Assembly: GCF_033807575.1 (NCBI RefSeq) | Contig: NC_084726.1 | Coordinates: 13,764,001 to 13,828,000 of the forward strand | DNA: 64,000 nt | Reading direction: 5' to 3' | Source of the DNA: Cydia pomonella | Lineage: Eukaryota > Arthropoda > Insecta > Lepidoptera > Tortricidae | In this document: in pieces, positions 50,842 to 61,031 of the stretch | Layout of the letters: each line of letters opens with the position of its first letter | How positions within the stretch are numbered: the first letter of the stretch is position 1 | Position numbers and translations under genes: made by a program | Notes under the pieces: model-generated | Told to the model about the DNA's origin: nothing | Databases searched by the model: none | The model's input: the letters and a program-made list of their open reading frames with translations, nothing else

Positions 50842-51789
50842 ATGAGTTTGCTACTACGCTCACCGGATGGAGGCGGTATTAGCGATAGCCGGCCACTTAG
50901 CGGATCACAACCCAATCTTGCAGCAAGTTCGGAACTAGATTCCCAAAAGGTGACTTTTCGTAATAAGCGAAAGATGACTGATGCCTCAGATGACATACTA
51001 ACGGAAATGGCAGACCTAAAAAAACAGATGGCTGAGATGATGTCGCTTTTGAAATCTTCTACAAAAACCCAAACAGAAAATATCGCAACTCTCTGCCAGG
51101 ACGTAAGTACTATTAAACATCAAATTACTAACATATCCAACAGTGTTGATGCTATTACTGCCGAACAGAGCCACTTGAAAACTGAAATAAAAAATCTGGC
51201 TACATCCGTTAACGCTGCCGAAAATAAAGCGAGGCTAATTGAAACAGACCTTCAGTCATTAAGGTCAAATATTGAACAAGGACCCAGAACACTGGCACCT
51301 GACTGTTACAATAAGGTCATCGCAGAATGCCAACAGCGAACTATTCGAAGCAGAAACCTTATAATATTTGGAATCCAAGAAGCAGGTCCTGAGAGTTCAG
51401 ACAGAGAAGCTTACGACAAAAATGAAGTGGACAAGATCACAAAAATAATATGTAAAGACTATCCCGAACCCCAGAATACCATTCGCCTAGGTAAATATGT
51501 GGAAAATAAAGTTCGTCCCATAAAGGCCAGCTACTCATCTGAGGCGACAGTAAAAAGCATTCTCCGGAACAAGCACAAAATCAAAGTACAAAACGTTAAA
51601 ATCTACTCCGACCAAACTCCTTATCAGAGAGACGTTCTAAAAAGTGTCACAGAAGAACTACGAACCCGAACATCCAATGGTGAGACCGATCTGTATATTA
51701 AATATGTAAAAGGCGTACCAAAAATTATGTCCTCACGACCAAAAAACTATCTAGAAACAGAGGCGGAGACGAGAACTATGAAAAACTAA
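50842..51789 (+). CDS. ORF1 protein with coiled coil, 315 codons
   Basis: Probable RNA-binding ORF1 protein of the element. Residues about 50-150 have heptad-like spacing (MADLKKQMAEMMSLLK, then VDAITAEQSHLKTEIKNLA), indicating a trimer or dimer coiled coil. It is followed by RSRNLIIFGIQEAG, an RRM-like strand found in ORF1 proteins, and a basic C-terminus. The ATG context follows a short leader. The frame is complete and ends just upstream of ORF2. It is not similar to a host protein I recognise. Confidence 0.75.
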   Translation: MSLLLRSPDGGGISDSRPLSGSQPNLAASSELDSQKVTFRNKRKMTDASDDILTEMADLKKQMAEMMSLLKSSTKTQTENIATLCQDVSTIKHQITNISNSVDAITAEQSHLKTEIKNLATSVNAAENKARLIETDLQSLRSNIEQGPRTLAPDCYNKVIAECQQRTIRSRNLIIFGIQEAGPESSDREAYDKNEVDKITKIICKDYPEPQNTIRLGKYVENKVRPIKASYSSEATVKSILRNKHKIKVQNVKIYSDQTPYQRDVLKSVTEELRTRTSNGETDLYIKYVKGVPKIMSSRPKNYLETEAETRTMKN

Positions 51790-51791
51790 AG

Positions 51792-52724
51792 GTGTCAAAT
51801 ACTAACATTACGCATCAGGTCGCAACTAAGTACTCGCAAATAAATACAACTAAAAAATCACTTAAATTTTTTTACGCAAACGTTCGAAGCATCATAAGCC
51901 CTGGAAAATTCGACGAGCTCAAATGTGTGCTAGACTCCTTCCAAACCACTATCCACATTGTTGCTCTAACCGAAACGTGGATAAAGGACGAAGATGAAGC
52001 CAGGCGACTGCAACTCCCAGGCTACGAACATTACTACAATTACAGGAAAAGCACAAGAGGAGGAGGCGTCTCTATTTTTATACACAAAAACCTAACTAAC
52101 TAACTAACTCCGTTGGCTCAGCGACCCAAAATGAGACTTGGCCTCCGACACAAGACAGCGCCACTTTTCTCGGTCCTGTGCGACCTCTCGCCAATTGTCG
52201 ACTCGAAGCTCGCGCAGATCCGCCTCCACCATGTCGCTCCAGCGATACCTAGGGCGTCCGATAGGACGTCTTCCTGCTAGGCGACCCAGGTACGCTCTTT
52301 TCACGTTCCGATCTTCGTCCATTCTCTCAAGGTGGCCTAACCAACGGAGTCTGTGGGCTTTACTTTCTCCAAAAACCTAAAACACCAATTTATTGCAGAA
52401 CATACTATAAATGATAATCATTTTATTTGGATTCACATCGAAAAGTTCTCCTTAGATATAGGCTGCGTTTACAAACCAGAGCGCACTAACTCTGCTCAAT
52501 TCCTTGAAGAATATTCAGGACAACTGCAGAAAAGAAATAGGATCCTGGTCTTTGGTGACTTTAACTACGACCTACTCAAGCCAAACTCGACTGTCAGAGA
52601 ATACAAACAAACCCTCAAGGAAAACGGCATAATGATACTAAATAAGATTGACCCAATGTATTGCACTCGTCAAACTTCAACGACAAAAACTATCCTGGAT
52701 CACGTATGCACCAACATAAAATAA
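51792..52724 (+). pseudogene. ORF2 apurinic-like endonuclease domain, split
   Basis: The first part (KFFYANVRSI, then IVALTETWIKDEDEARRLQL, GYEHYYNYRKSTRGGGVSIF) is the N-terminal half of an APE-type endonuclease and stops at the insertion (52095). After the insertion, LDIGCVYKPERTN, ILVFGDFNYDLLKPNS and TTKTILDHVCTN continue it. A TAA at 52722-52724 interrupts just before SELADHKQIYCE, the closing SDH-like motif (here ADHK). There is no ATG at the start of this frame; initiation may occur by reinitiation or frameshift from ORF1. Confidence 0.8.
52096..52369 (-). mobile_element. RTE-like 3' fragment nested in ORF2, 11-bp TSD
   Basis: The 11-bp duplication caaaaacctaa lies at 52085-52095 and 52370-52380. 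On the minus strand the insert reads HRLRWLGHLERMDEDRNVK, then RPRYRWSDMVEADLREL, EKWRCLVSEAKSHFGSLSQR, stop and a (GTTA/TTAG)n tail. Its frame is fully open. It is 5'-truncated and incapable of independent movement. Confidence 0.88.
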
Positions 52725-53026
52725 AACGACTTTCACCTTTCTATCACTGACTCTGAACTTGCGGATCACAAGCAAATATACTGCGAGATCAAGAACTACC
52801 AGCCGCTAATAAGAAAAAAAGTTGAATATACAGCTACAGATTATACGACATTTTACAAAAGTGTTAGCGAAATTAATCCTGAGGACGATGAATTTGAACA
52901 CCTCGCGGAGAATCTTAAAGAATGTCTAAAAAAAAGTAGAACTACTAAACATAAAATCCTTAACCCACCCAAACAGGAGTGGATAAATAAAGAAATAATA
53001 AAGGATATAGACATAAGAAATACACT

Positions 53027-54949
53027 TTGGAAAGCTTTAAAAATAATAATGAGGACGAAAAACTTAAACAAGACTTTGACAAACAAAAAAAACTAGTAGC
53101 GATGAATATACAACATGCAAAAAAAACCTATTACTACAAATGTTTCAAAGATTGTACCAAAAAACCTCAAAAAATGTGGTCGCTAATTAATGATCTTACA
53201 GTCAACAAAACAAAGGGTATAACATCACTGGCAAAACTAGAAATAGACTCAAATACCTATACGAATACAATGGACATCTGCGAACAATTCAACGCCTATT
53301 TTTCTACAATCGGATCATGCTTGGCTGAGAAAATCCAACCTGTAGATCTTACCCTGGTTGCGACCTCTGTTTCATCACAACCACGTCTCTCCGAGTGTCT
53401 CTGCCAACTGGAACCAGTGACTACCGAAGAAATTAGTGCAATCATAACAAATTTAAAATCTAATACTAGTTCTGGCTTGGATGGCTTGACCGCGAAACGA
53501 ATAAAATCTGTCAAAAGTATTATAACTAAAAACCTTACCATGTGTATCAACAAATGTCTAGAGCAGGGAGTCTTCCCTGACAGTCTAAAAACTGCCAAAG
53601 TAACACCTATCTTTAAATCAGGATGCCAAACAGACCCCGGTAACTACCGCCCTATTTCTGTCCTCCCTGTAATCTCAAAGATCTACGAAAAAGTAATACA
53701 CGAACGCATAAACAAATTTCTAATGCTTAATAATATTCTTTCTGACAGACAATACGGTTTCAGACAAAAATCAAATACCCTATCAGCAACAGTGGACTTA
53801 GTCACGAAACTAAAAGTTGAAATAGATCAAAAACAGATAGCAATAGGAATTTTTATTGACCTTAAGAAGGCGTTCGACACGGTATCCCATGAGAAATTAC
53901 TAGCTAAGTTAAACAAGATAGGAATTACAGGAAAAGCCCACGAAATACTAAAATCATATCTACGTAACCGTCACCAAGTAGTAAAAATTGACAAATGCCA
54001 GAGTAGCCCAAAACTTATCACATATGGCGTACCACAGGGCTCGATTCTGGGGCCGCTCCTATTCCTCGTTTATATTAACGACATACAGGACTTAGGGCTT
54101 AAGGGAGAACTGGCACTGTATGCTGACGACACGTGTCTTTTTTACTTTGGCCGTAAAATCGAACATATTCTTATAAATATAGAAAGCGATCTAGATAGTC
54201 TAAACACGTGGTTCCGACTTAACTTACTTACCATTAATATCGATAAAACCAACTATGTTATATTCGCGGCAATAAATAAAAAAATCGATGATCACTTACC
54301 ACCGTCAATAAACAATAAAAATATTAATTTAAAGACAAGCGAAAAGTACCTTGGTCTAACTATGGACAGTCGCCTAACTTGGAAGCCTCACATTGATAAA
54401 ATAAGATCAAAACTAACCTCCCTTACGGGCGTTACTCGGAAAATATCACGTTGCCTTCCACAAAAAGTAAAATACCTGATATACAACTCTTTAATTAAAC
54501 CCCACATTGATTACCTGGTTGAGATCTGGGGAACAGCAGCAAATAGTAATCTAACGAAACTACAAAGATCTCAAAATAAGCTGATAAAAGTTTTGTTTAA
54601 TTACAGCTTCCGAACACCAACTCGAAAAGTCTATAAAGAGTTAAAAATTATGAATATCACTCAATCCTATGTATATTACACGTGTCTATTGGTGCGTAAA
54701 ATCCTCCATAAAAATATACAGTCACGTGTAAATTTCACACAAAAATATCACCTACAAAGGATTAAACTACGCAACGCAGGCCACTTAGTTTTACGGCCAG
54801 CAAGAACAAAATATGGTAAAAAAAGTTTAGTCTATGAAGGCGCTCAACTTTACAATAAGCTGCCGAAAGACATAAAAGAATCTAAATCTATGACTAGTTT
54901 TAAAAAACATCTAAAATTTTATATAATTAATAATGATAATATTAAATAA
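53027..54949 (+). CDS. CR1/L2-like RT domain, 640 codons
   Basis: The frame joins the endonuclease part through a frameshift near 53030 (TLWKA | FKNNNEDEKL). RT motifs: NYRPISVLPVISKIYEK, motif A GIFIDLKKAFDTVSH (about residue 275), motif B YGVPQGSILGPLLF (about 332), catalytic LYADDTCLF (about 363). The C-terminal region includes IWGTAANSNLTKLQRSQNK and YNKLPKDIKESKSM. No RNase H was seen. Open to its stop; it could encode RT if translated alone, but not together with the endonuclease. Confidence 0.88.
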   Translation: MESFKNNNEDEKLKQDFDKQKKLVAMNIQHAKKTYYYKCFKDCTKKPQKMWSLINDLTVNKTKGITSLAKLEIDSNTYTNTMDICEQFNAYFSTIGSCLAEKIQPVDLTLVATSVSSQPRLSECLCQLEPVTTEEISAIITNLKSNTSSGLDGLTAKRIKSVKSIITKNLTMCINKCLEQGVFPDSLKTAKVTPIFKSGCQTDPGNYRPISVLPVISKIYEKVIHERINKFLMLNNILSDRQYGFRQKSNTLSATVDLVTKLKVEIDQKQIAIGIFIDLKKAFDTVSHEKLLAKLNKIGITGKAHEILKSYLRNRHQVVKIDKCQSSPKLITYGVPQGSILGPLLFLVYINDIQDLGLKGELALYADDTCLFYFGRKIEHILINIESDLDSLNTWFRLNLLTINIDKTNYVIFAAINKKIDDHLPPSINNKNINLKTSEKYLGLTMDSRLTWKPHIDKIRSKLTSLTGVTRKISRCLPQKVKYLIYNSLIKPHIDYLVEIWGTAANSNLTKLQRSQNKLIKVLFNYSFRTPTRKVYKELKIMNITQSYVYYTCLLVRKILHKNIQSRVNFTQKYHLQRIKLRNAGHLVLRPARTKYGKKSLVYEGAQLYNKLPKDIKESKSMTSFKKHLKFYIINNDNIK

Positions 54950-55035
54950 TGTTACGCGTGTGTATTTGTTAGGCAAATATCATGTACATAAATAATAATA
55001 ATTGTAATGATGTAATGAACTAAGTTATAAAATAA

Positions 55036-56785
55036 AAGAAAAATCCGCGAAAAACAAAATCATAACTTTATTTTATCATTCTACAGTAATTAAATTCTAC
55101 CTATAGTAAATAAAATTGACCAAATCATTTCATCTACCACTACCAAACAATAATAATAACACCAGTAAAGATTTCCTATAAATAAATAAAAGAATAAAAA
55201 GAAAAAAAAACTTAAAAATGCACAAAAGTATGAGAGTAAAAAGATAAAATATACACAAAAATTTTAAGAGAAGATAACAACTAATATTAAACTAATAAAA
55301 AATAAAACTATAAAAATGGAATACTGATTACCTTTAATGTGTAAACTAACTATACTAAGTACATCTGGCGAATTGTAACTAATTACCGACTCCACGCTAA
55401 CGCTCACTGACACACATCAAGTCATATACTCAGCGGCCGCAGAGAAAGGAACTAAACCAGTGTAACTTGACACCGAGATCCCTATTAACCTTGCATAATT
55501 GAAGACATCTCTATACAGGTTCTTTAAATGGTAACGCGAGCACGCATGCATTATGCTAATGTTGGGAATAACAGCCTGGTTGCTAACTAGTTTTGCGACT
55601 TGAGTTATCTGAGCCGGTTAACTAGCTATTTCTACCCACATTAATTAGAAGTATAAGAATAGTTTAACAGTAATATAAATGAAATGTTATTATGCATTGT
55701 CTGCACGTTAGTATTAAGTATTTATAAAAATATTGTGTTCTCATGTAAGTGAATTTTGTAAATTCTTAATGAGAATAAAGTTCTTAAACCATATATATAA
55801 TTATTTATCTTGTGAACCGATTTCAACAATTATTGTTTTATTTGAAAGAAGGTGTCGTCAATGTAATCTTATGGGAATTTCAAGTATAATAAACACACGC
55901 AAATGGGATTAAATTGCAAATTAAATTATAAAATGTTTTTTTAATAAAAAAAAAGTTATCAAGACACGGATGATTTTATTTTTCCTATAATCTTTATGAT
56001 AATGTTATTATTATTTAAAAATGTCATAATTTTTCTTTGGTATACTTCGGAGATAAGGGGGAGGGGGGAATGGTAATGTTTTCGCATTTTCCTTCATACG
56101 TTAATTTTTTTTCACTAAGAAAAAAATATAAAAAAATCCGAGGACAAGAACCGAGTTGTTAACATTTATTATATCGTCCACAGAAGTAACCTTTTTCTAA
56201 AATGAGTTTGACCCACCAAGGCTAGCGTGTTTATGATATTTCAGAGTTATGATACCATAAACCAATGTTACTTTTGTGTGTTTTATGACATATGTGATAA
56301 ATCTATTGAACTCCGCGTATCAACGGACGTGAACTGAATGCAAGCGTGTTTGTTGTACACTTGTTGCCTCTATCTGGGTCGCACTAAACATGGGTCGCGG
56401 GACGCCAGAACTACATGAGCACTATAAAATGCTACAGTTCTACCTACATTACCATCTTCACCACTCAGATGGTTAGCAGTCCTCAACTGTGCGTTTCTCC
56501 AGAACCATCCTGCTACACTGTGGACCGATACGTCCTTCAAACAACCAAGAAAATAGCTTGGCCCGGCAACTTTGTGAATGGAATTCATTCATAAAATGGG
56601 TTTGCTCTTTTGCAGGTCGCCCAAAAAATTACCTTAATTACCAAAAAGAGGTAAACAATTGAATCTGAATTCGATGAACAATAATTTACTTTACCTTTTG
56701 ATCGCTTTATGTCATAAACACAAACATTACTCAAACACCAAGCTCCCGGGCGCAAGGGACCTAATTGCTCGAAAGTGTGAAGGTT
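55036..56785. other. AT-rich, no gene recognised
   Basis: About 55690-55795 is a retroelement-like tail (tctcatgtaagtgaattttg, then atgagaataaag). The rest has no recognisable frame; short A-rich runs at 55190-55320. Confidence 0.45.
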
Positions 56786-56789
56786 ACTT

Positions 56790-56884
56790 TAACAGCGTTC
56801 GCCATGACACCTATAGTTGTTCTTGGCGTGTTGGGTACGACTATTAACGACGACTATAGGTGTTCTTGGCGTTCAAAAGCTTAA
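56790..56884. mobile_element. Truncated relative of the piggyBac-type MITE
   Basis: 'acagcgttcgccatgacacc', 'tatagttgttcttggcgtg' and 'tataggtgttcttggcgttc', then 'aaaagcttaa', match the right part of 21831-22025 in order. The left end is missing. Confidence 0.65.
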
Positions 56885-56892
56885 CTACTTAT

Positions 56893-57260
56893 TTAAGTAG
56901 TATGGTAGATGAAACAAATTGTGATCACCATTCGCTTGCCATTTTCCCATTCACTTGGGGTCGGGGCGACATTTCTCTTCCATACCTCTCTGTCGATCGT
57001 CATTTCATAATTCGCTTGCTTTCTTTTCATATTATCTCTCAAACAGTCCATCCTTTTCCTTGGTTTTACTTTCCTCTTACATCCCTCCACATTCATTCCT
57101 AATACCTTTTGCGTAATGAATTTCATCCCTCCGCATCACATGCCCGTACAATCGATTAGATCTTTTTCTGTTATAGTCAAAATGCTGTAATAATATCAAC
57201 ATTGCTGAACCCTTCGAGGTAGTCTGTAGAACTATCTTATACCTATAATTATGCATTCGA
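56893..57260 (-). pseudogene. RTE-like RT C-terminal fragment
   Basis: Across two minus-strand frames: RSNRLYGHVMRRDEIHYAK, then KVLGMNVEGCKRKVKPRKRM, DCLRDNMKRKQANYEMTIDR and EVWKRNVAP. This is a well-known RTE-type ending (GHV.RR...G.PRKRW.DC...DM...). At least one frameshift; no polymerase motifs remain. Confidence 0.65.
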
Positions 57261-57289
57261 ATTTTAGTATACATCATGCAATTTCATGC

Positions 57290-57490
57290 AGAAACATGTC
57301 ACGGTCAGGGAGCGTCCATTAATTACGCGAGGGTTTCAGTCAAGCCGAATCTCACTAAATCTCACGCGGGGAAAAGGGGGTTTTGGCATATATCACGTAA
57401 ATATTATGGGCCAGAAATACTGTAAAATATTGAGAAAATTAAAAGTAAAACATGTTTCTGCACTAAAATATGCCAAAACCTGACAGTTAA
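57290..57490 (+). repeat. Degenerate dispersed repeat
   Basis: 'cagggagcgtccattaatta', 'cgcgagggtttcagtcaagc' and 'atctcacgcggggaaaaggg' have the look of a dispersed repeat. No second copy was seen here; class unknown. Confidence 0.35.
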
Positions 57491-57613
57491 AATCTATATA
57501 TTACAATCCATGAATAGTGTAAAATTATTAAGTATTGATTTATGTATTAAAAATACGGTTACTCTTAATAAAAAGTATTCTTTTTGAATGTCATAACAAA
57601 ATCTAGTAAAATA

Positions 57614-57766
57614 GAGTCAGACCAAGATAAGTTGGCAGCGATTTTGACAGTCCAGACAGTGCAAGTGTTATTTTAAACGTCAAACTTCTATGAAATCCTG
57701 ACGTTTACTTAACACCGGCACAGGCTGGACTATCAAAATCGCTGCTAACTTGGCTTGGTCTGACTC
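57614..57766. mobile_element. Tc1/mariner-type MITE with TA duplication
   Basis: TIRs begin GAGTCAGACCAAG at each end and extend about 45 bp (left gataagttggcagcgatttt; right complement ttagcagcgattttgatagt). TA flanks at 57612-57613 and 57767-57768. 153 bp, non-coding. Confidence 0.8.
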
Positions 57767-57823
57767 TAGATAGAAAATGAGCAATTTATCACAATCATTA
57801 GGATATTAAAGTAATAAATGGAA

Positions 57824-58135
57824 GTGGGGTAGCTGAGTGGATCTGACGTCTGACTTTCAATCCGGAGATCGCGGGGTCAAATCCTGGCCCGTACCAATGA
57901 GTTTTTCGGGAATTATATACGAAATATCATTTGATATCTACCACTGGCTTCTCGGTGAACGAAACCATCGTGAGGAAACCTGCATCCGCGAAATATTTCA
58001 GTAGTTAGACATAGGGTTTGCAATCCAGATCTGAAATGTACAAAACTATCCGGATCTGGATCCGGATCCGCGAATCTTCCCATACATTTCATATCCGTCG
58101 TACAATCCCTAATCAGATATATATTGGCTGAATTA
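57824..58135 (+). mobile_element. SINE family A, diverged, with nested MITE
   Basis: A box TAGCTGAGTGG, B box GGTCAAATCC, body 'atgagtttttcgggaattat'. At about 58011-58105 a small TIR element (agggtttgcaatccagatct ... cgtcgtacaatccct) replaces the region before the 'tatatattggctgaatta' end. Confidence 0.65.
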
Positions 58136-58139
58136 TTAT

Positions 58140-58510
58140 TAATATCTGGTAGACCGAGCTTCGCTCGGAAAACGTATAGAAACTCAAAAATATGCGTTTT
58201 CGCAGGGATAAGACCTAGCTAGATCGATTTTTCGCCCCTGAAAACCCCCATATAGCAAATTTCATCGAAATCGTTAGAGCCGTTTCCGAGGTCCCCAAAA
58301 TTTATAAATATGCGTAAAAAAAAATTACCCTCCCATAGAAAATGGACTAGCAAAAATGTATGAAACAGCCATGTATTTTTTTTCGCGGCTTGGTACCATA
58401 GTAAAAGTTGCTCAGTATAAGCCCAAAACCTCCCTGGCAACGGGAATGCACATATTTTTTGGCCCATACTTGTATATATATTTTACAAGAATTGCTCGTT
58501 TAAACGTATA
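58140..58510 (+). repeat. Dispersed repeat with inserted foldback half
   Basis: 58220-58310 repeats the block at 17685. 58320-58470 matches one arm of the foldback at 63679-63934 (ccctcccatagaaaatggac, then cagtataagcccaaaacctc, ggcaacgggaatgcacatat). The composite ends with 'caagaattgctcgtttaaac', seen also at 17785. Confidence 0.6.
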
Positions 58511-58837
58511 AGACTGTACATTATTCAATGGAAATGATATATATACTTCCTAGTATTCACAAACGAGCATGTCAGCTCGGTACTTCTAAGAATATGTAAT
58601 GGGGCTCAAACCTCAATCTCTATTTATATAGATAGGTACTACTTAATTTAAGGTAAACGGAACAACGAATTCGTGAAATGCCTGTTGCCAATAAAAATTT
58701 AAACTCAATAGTATTTAGTACAATGAGGCTAATTCGAACTTAGGTACGTACATTTTGTAAGTTAACTTAGTAAAAAATAAATCTATTTATTGACAATAAC
58801 AATATACATAATGGATATATACAGATGAATACTATAA
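58511..58837. other. 3' flank of the minus-strand ORF
   Basis: On the minus strand, AATAAATAG (about 58790) could serve as a poly(A) signal for the ORF ending at 58838. Nothing else recognised. Confidence 0.4.
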
Positions 58838-59815
58838 CTAGCTTATATCTAAAATAGGCCCTTGAGGCATTGTACCAAGGATGCTGGCGGCATTTCCTCG
58901 TTGTATCGCAATACTGATACGTTGTGCGAGGAAGCCGCCAGCTCTTCGGTCACCAGTTACGTCAACCAGACGTTTCGCGATTTCTCCAAAAAACTTGTGC
59001 GCGCTGGGACCCCATGGACCTAGAGTTTCAACGCCAAAAGGTACAAAATGGTACTCTCTACCGAGGCTCTTATATTTATTACGTTTCAAAATTTCGGCGC
59101 TTTCCGCCGCTGCGCCCGCTTTTACATTAGTCCGTTGGAGGTGGGACGGTGCCAGTGTGTCTACGCAGGTAGCATCCCACACTAACATCCGTCCCAAGCT
59201 CCAAGGAACCAAGGACACCCCATCAGGCCTCTTGCCATCATCCCTGATAATGCCAGTTGGCTCAAGAAGAGCAGGCACATTGATGGTGGCAAGAGATCGA
59301 CGGATTATGTCATTAAGCGACGCATGTCTTGAAAAACGACCTGCACTTTTTTGACAAGATAATCCGTGGTGTCCCAGTCGGTCCACGTCCGTGCCACAAG
59401 AGCATATATGTGGCGTACATACCGAAACCCCGAGTCGCAAACCAGTCGCCAGTCTTAGGGAGGTCGGATCCAAGAAAGTACCAGTATTAGGTGAAGGATG
59501 GGCATGTAGCCAGTAGCCGGCTTCCCGGGCTCCGACCGCCAAAAGTCTCGCGTGATCTGGACCCGTACAGTTGTTTAGAAGAGTATTGTAAGTTAAATCA
59601 CAGTAAATATTATCCCAGCTCCTTTGTGATTTTGGGTTGTCTGGAAATTGTTTGCCCGGGCAAGCAATTTTAAAAGCATTTTTAGCATCCTCAAAGCCCG
59701 TAATCTCATAGTTTGTGGGCAAAGCCCTTAAGATATTTCCTATGAGACCAGACGTGCTATTAATGGATGCCAAAAAGGCTGGGGAAGCCACACTGGAATT
59801 TACATTCCATTCCAA
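58838..59815 (-). CDS. Retroelement-type C-terminal module, PD-(D/E)XK-like, 325 codons
   Basis: The frame carries HARLLAVGAREAGYWLHA, a zinc-binding-like CTPHICSCGTDVDRLGHHGL (Cys-Cys-His-His spacing, residues about 129-151), SAGRFSRHASLNDIIRRSLA, then GKRPDGVSLVPW and LVWDATCVDT (about 193-215), which fits the P-D...D-x-(K/T) pattern of restriction-like nucleases. I recall this module at the C-terminus of RT-annotated proteins in many invertebrates; its clade is not certain to me. No RT is attached, so this is either a 5'-truncated retroelement or a domesticated single-domain gene. The frame is fully open and a poly(A) signal follows. Confidence 0.65.
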   Translation of the reverse strand: MEWNVNSSVASPAFLASINSTSGLIGNILRALPTNYEITGFEDAKNAFKIACPGKQFPDNPKSQRSWDNIYCDLTYNTLLNNCTGPDHARLLAVGAREAGYWLHAHPSPNTGTFLDPTSLRLATGLRLGVSVCTPHICSCGTDVDRLGHHGLSCQKSAGRFSRHASLNDIIRRSLATINVPALLEPTGIIRDDGKRPDGVSLVPWSLGRMLVWDATCVDTLAPSHLQRTNVKAGAAAESAEILKRNKYKSLGREYHFVPFGVETLGPWGPSAHKFFGEIAKRLVDVTGDRRAGGFLAQRISIAIQRGNAASILGTMPQGPILDIS

Positions 59816-60004
59816 TGTCGAATGTTGTCATTTTGTAATCATCTGGGTTCGTTAAAATTGTCTCGATGAGTTTTAGGTTATTTGTTGAAGGTTGAAGGTA
59901 CAGCCAGCGATATATATAAGACTATCAATTTTGTTTTTGACGAAAATTTTATTTACAAATTAAATGGGTTTAGTTTGAATCAGACGAATTCACAGACATA
60001 ATTC
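59816..60004. other. Upstream flank of the minus-strand ORF
   Basis: The minus-strand frame is preceded by no recognisable RT motifs. No promoter motif was identified. Confidence 0.4.
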
Positions 60005-60352
60005 AGTTACAAATACATACATAAATAAATAAATATTAAAGGTCATTATTACACAAATTGATTAAGCCACACAGTAAGCTTGTGTTTTGGGTACTGAGAC
60101 AACAACATATACATAAACGTCTACCAAAGTTGACAAGCCGCTAATAATCGTTTGTCCCTTTCCGACGTATTGGTATGATGGAAAGGGACAAACGATTATT
60201 AGGGGCTTGTCAACTTTAGTAGACGTTTATGAATAAGGGGGATAATATATAAATACTTAAATACATAGAAATCACTCCAAACTCGGCTACAAAATATCCA
60301 CGCCCGTGACACAAACAAATGTCCTTACCGGGATTCAAACCCAGAACCATTG
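60005..60352 (-). mobile_element. SINE family B interrupted by a palindrome
   Basis: The tail (aaataaataaata) and body occur at 60018-60110, the body and head ('attcaaacccagaaccattg' as B-box complement) at 60240-60352. A foldback of about 120 bp sits between. Confidence 0.7.
60112..60231. mobile_element. Near-perfect foldback element, 52-bp arms
   Basis: Arms 60112-60163 and 60180-60231 pair at 50 of 52 positions by eye, around a 16-base loop. Ends are 'cataaacgtctac' and its complement. It lies within SINE family B. No coding; the target duplication is unclear. Confidence 0.8.
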
Positions 60353-60550
60353 GCTTCTTCAAAAAATCGAGTAGAAGTTTCGCGAGTGTAATTTCTATAC
60401 TGGCTCTATTCTCTTTGTTTTACAGTTTTAGCAACAAAAACGAATACAAAATGATACTCGTTTATACTCGGACAAATAAAAATATGTACGAAAATAAAGT
60501 TTTCTTCCGGCGGGTTGGTGCGACTTTTCCTTAACCAATGCTTAACGTTT

Positions 60551-60764
60551 AACGGCCTCCTAGGCTATTCGGTAGTGATTCTACCTAAAAAGCAGGAGTT
60601 CCCAGGTTCGAATCCTGGTAAGGGTATTTATTTGTGTGATTATCACGAATATTTGTTCCTGAGTTATAGATAATATCTATGTATCTAATGTATTTATACT
60701 ACATTGCGATAATTTTAGGCTATGTCGATCTGTGTAAGATTGCCCCCAAATATAATATTTATAT
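60551..60764 (+). mobile_element. SINE family B, plus strand
   Basis: A-box-like 'ggcctcctaggctattcggt', B box GGTTCGAATCC, body 'ttgttcctgagttata' and 'gatctgtgtaagattgcccc'. Its AT tail is the insertion site of the gypsy element. Confidence 0.75.
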
Positions 60765-61031
60765 TTTAAGGTCTCAGGGTGGATTTTAGAACAAAGACGG
60801 CAGAATAAACAAATCACAATTGTTTTATTCAAAGTTCTAATAAATAACACAAAATTAAAGGAACAAATCGCACATTTTATATTACATAACGAAATATAAA
60901 ATAACAGCATGGAACGATATCGAAGTAGCTCACGCGATCACGACGGCAGCCGAAGGCAAAATGTTCCGAGCAACGGTTTGCACCGGTTTTTATAGCCTAT
61001 GCCTGGTAGGGTAGACTTTATGTTGCCAACA
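60765..61031 (-). repeat. Gypsy-type LTR, low side (3' LTR)
   Basis: 267 bp, nearly identical to 63181-63447. On the minus strand it begins TGTTGGCAACAT. The other end (ccttaaa) is not a canonical CA. Confidence 0.8.

Larger units (their letters stand above)
50760..55035 (+). mobile_element. CR1/L2-like non-LTR retrotransposon, broken
   Basis: It has a 5' leader, ORF1 (coiled coil), ORF2 endonuclease and RT on the plus strand, and a short AT-rich 3' end. ORF2 is interrupted by a nested RTE tail (52096-52369), a nonsense codon (52722-52724) and a frameshift near 53030. The exact 5' end and target duplication were not resolved. The two-ORF layout and RT motifs place it in the CR1/L2/Daphne/Kiri assemblage; the exact clade is uncertain. 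Confidence 0.8.

Noticed and set aside
57290..57490. Unprocessed host exon
   Set aside because: The frame is short and the sequence has the character of a dispersed repeat; no splice sites were convincing.
58881..59354. 157-codon plus-strand frame opposite the nuclease-like ORF
   Set aside because: The minus-strand frame is twice as long and carries recognisable motifs; the plus frame has none.
60765..61031. Direct repeats as an unrelated segmental duplication
   Set aside because: The sequence between them holds a gypsy RT segment in the expected orientation and ATAT lies at both outer edges, so an LTR element explains them better.
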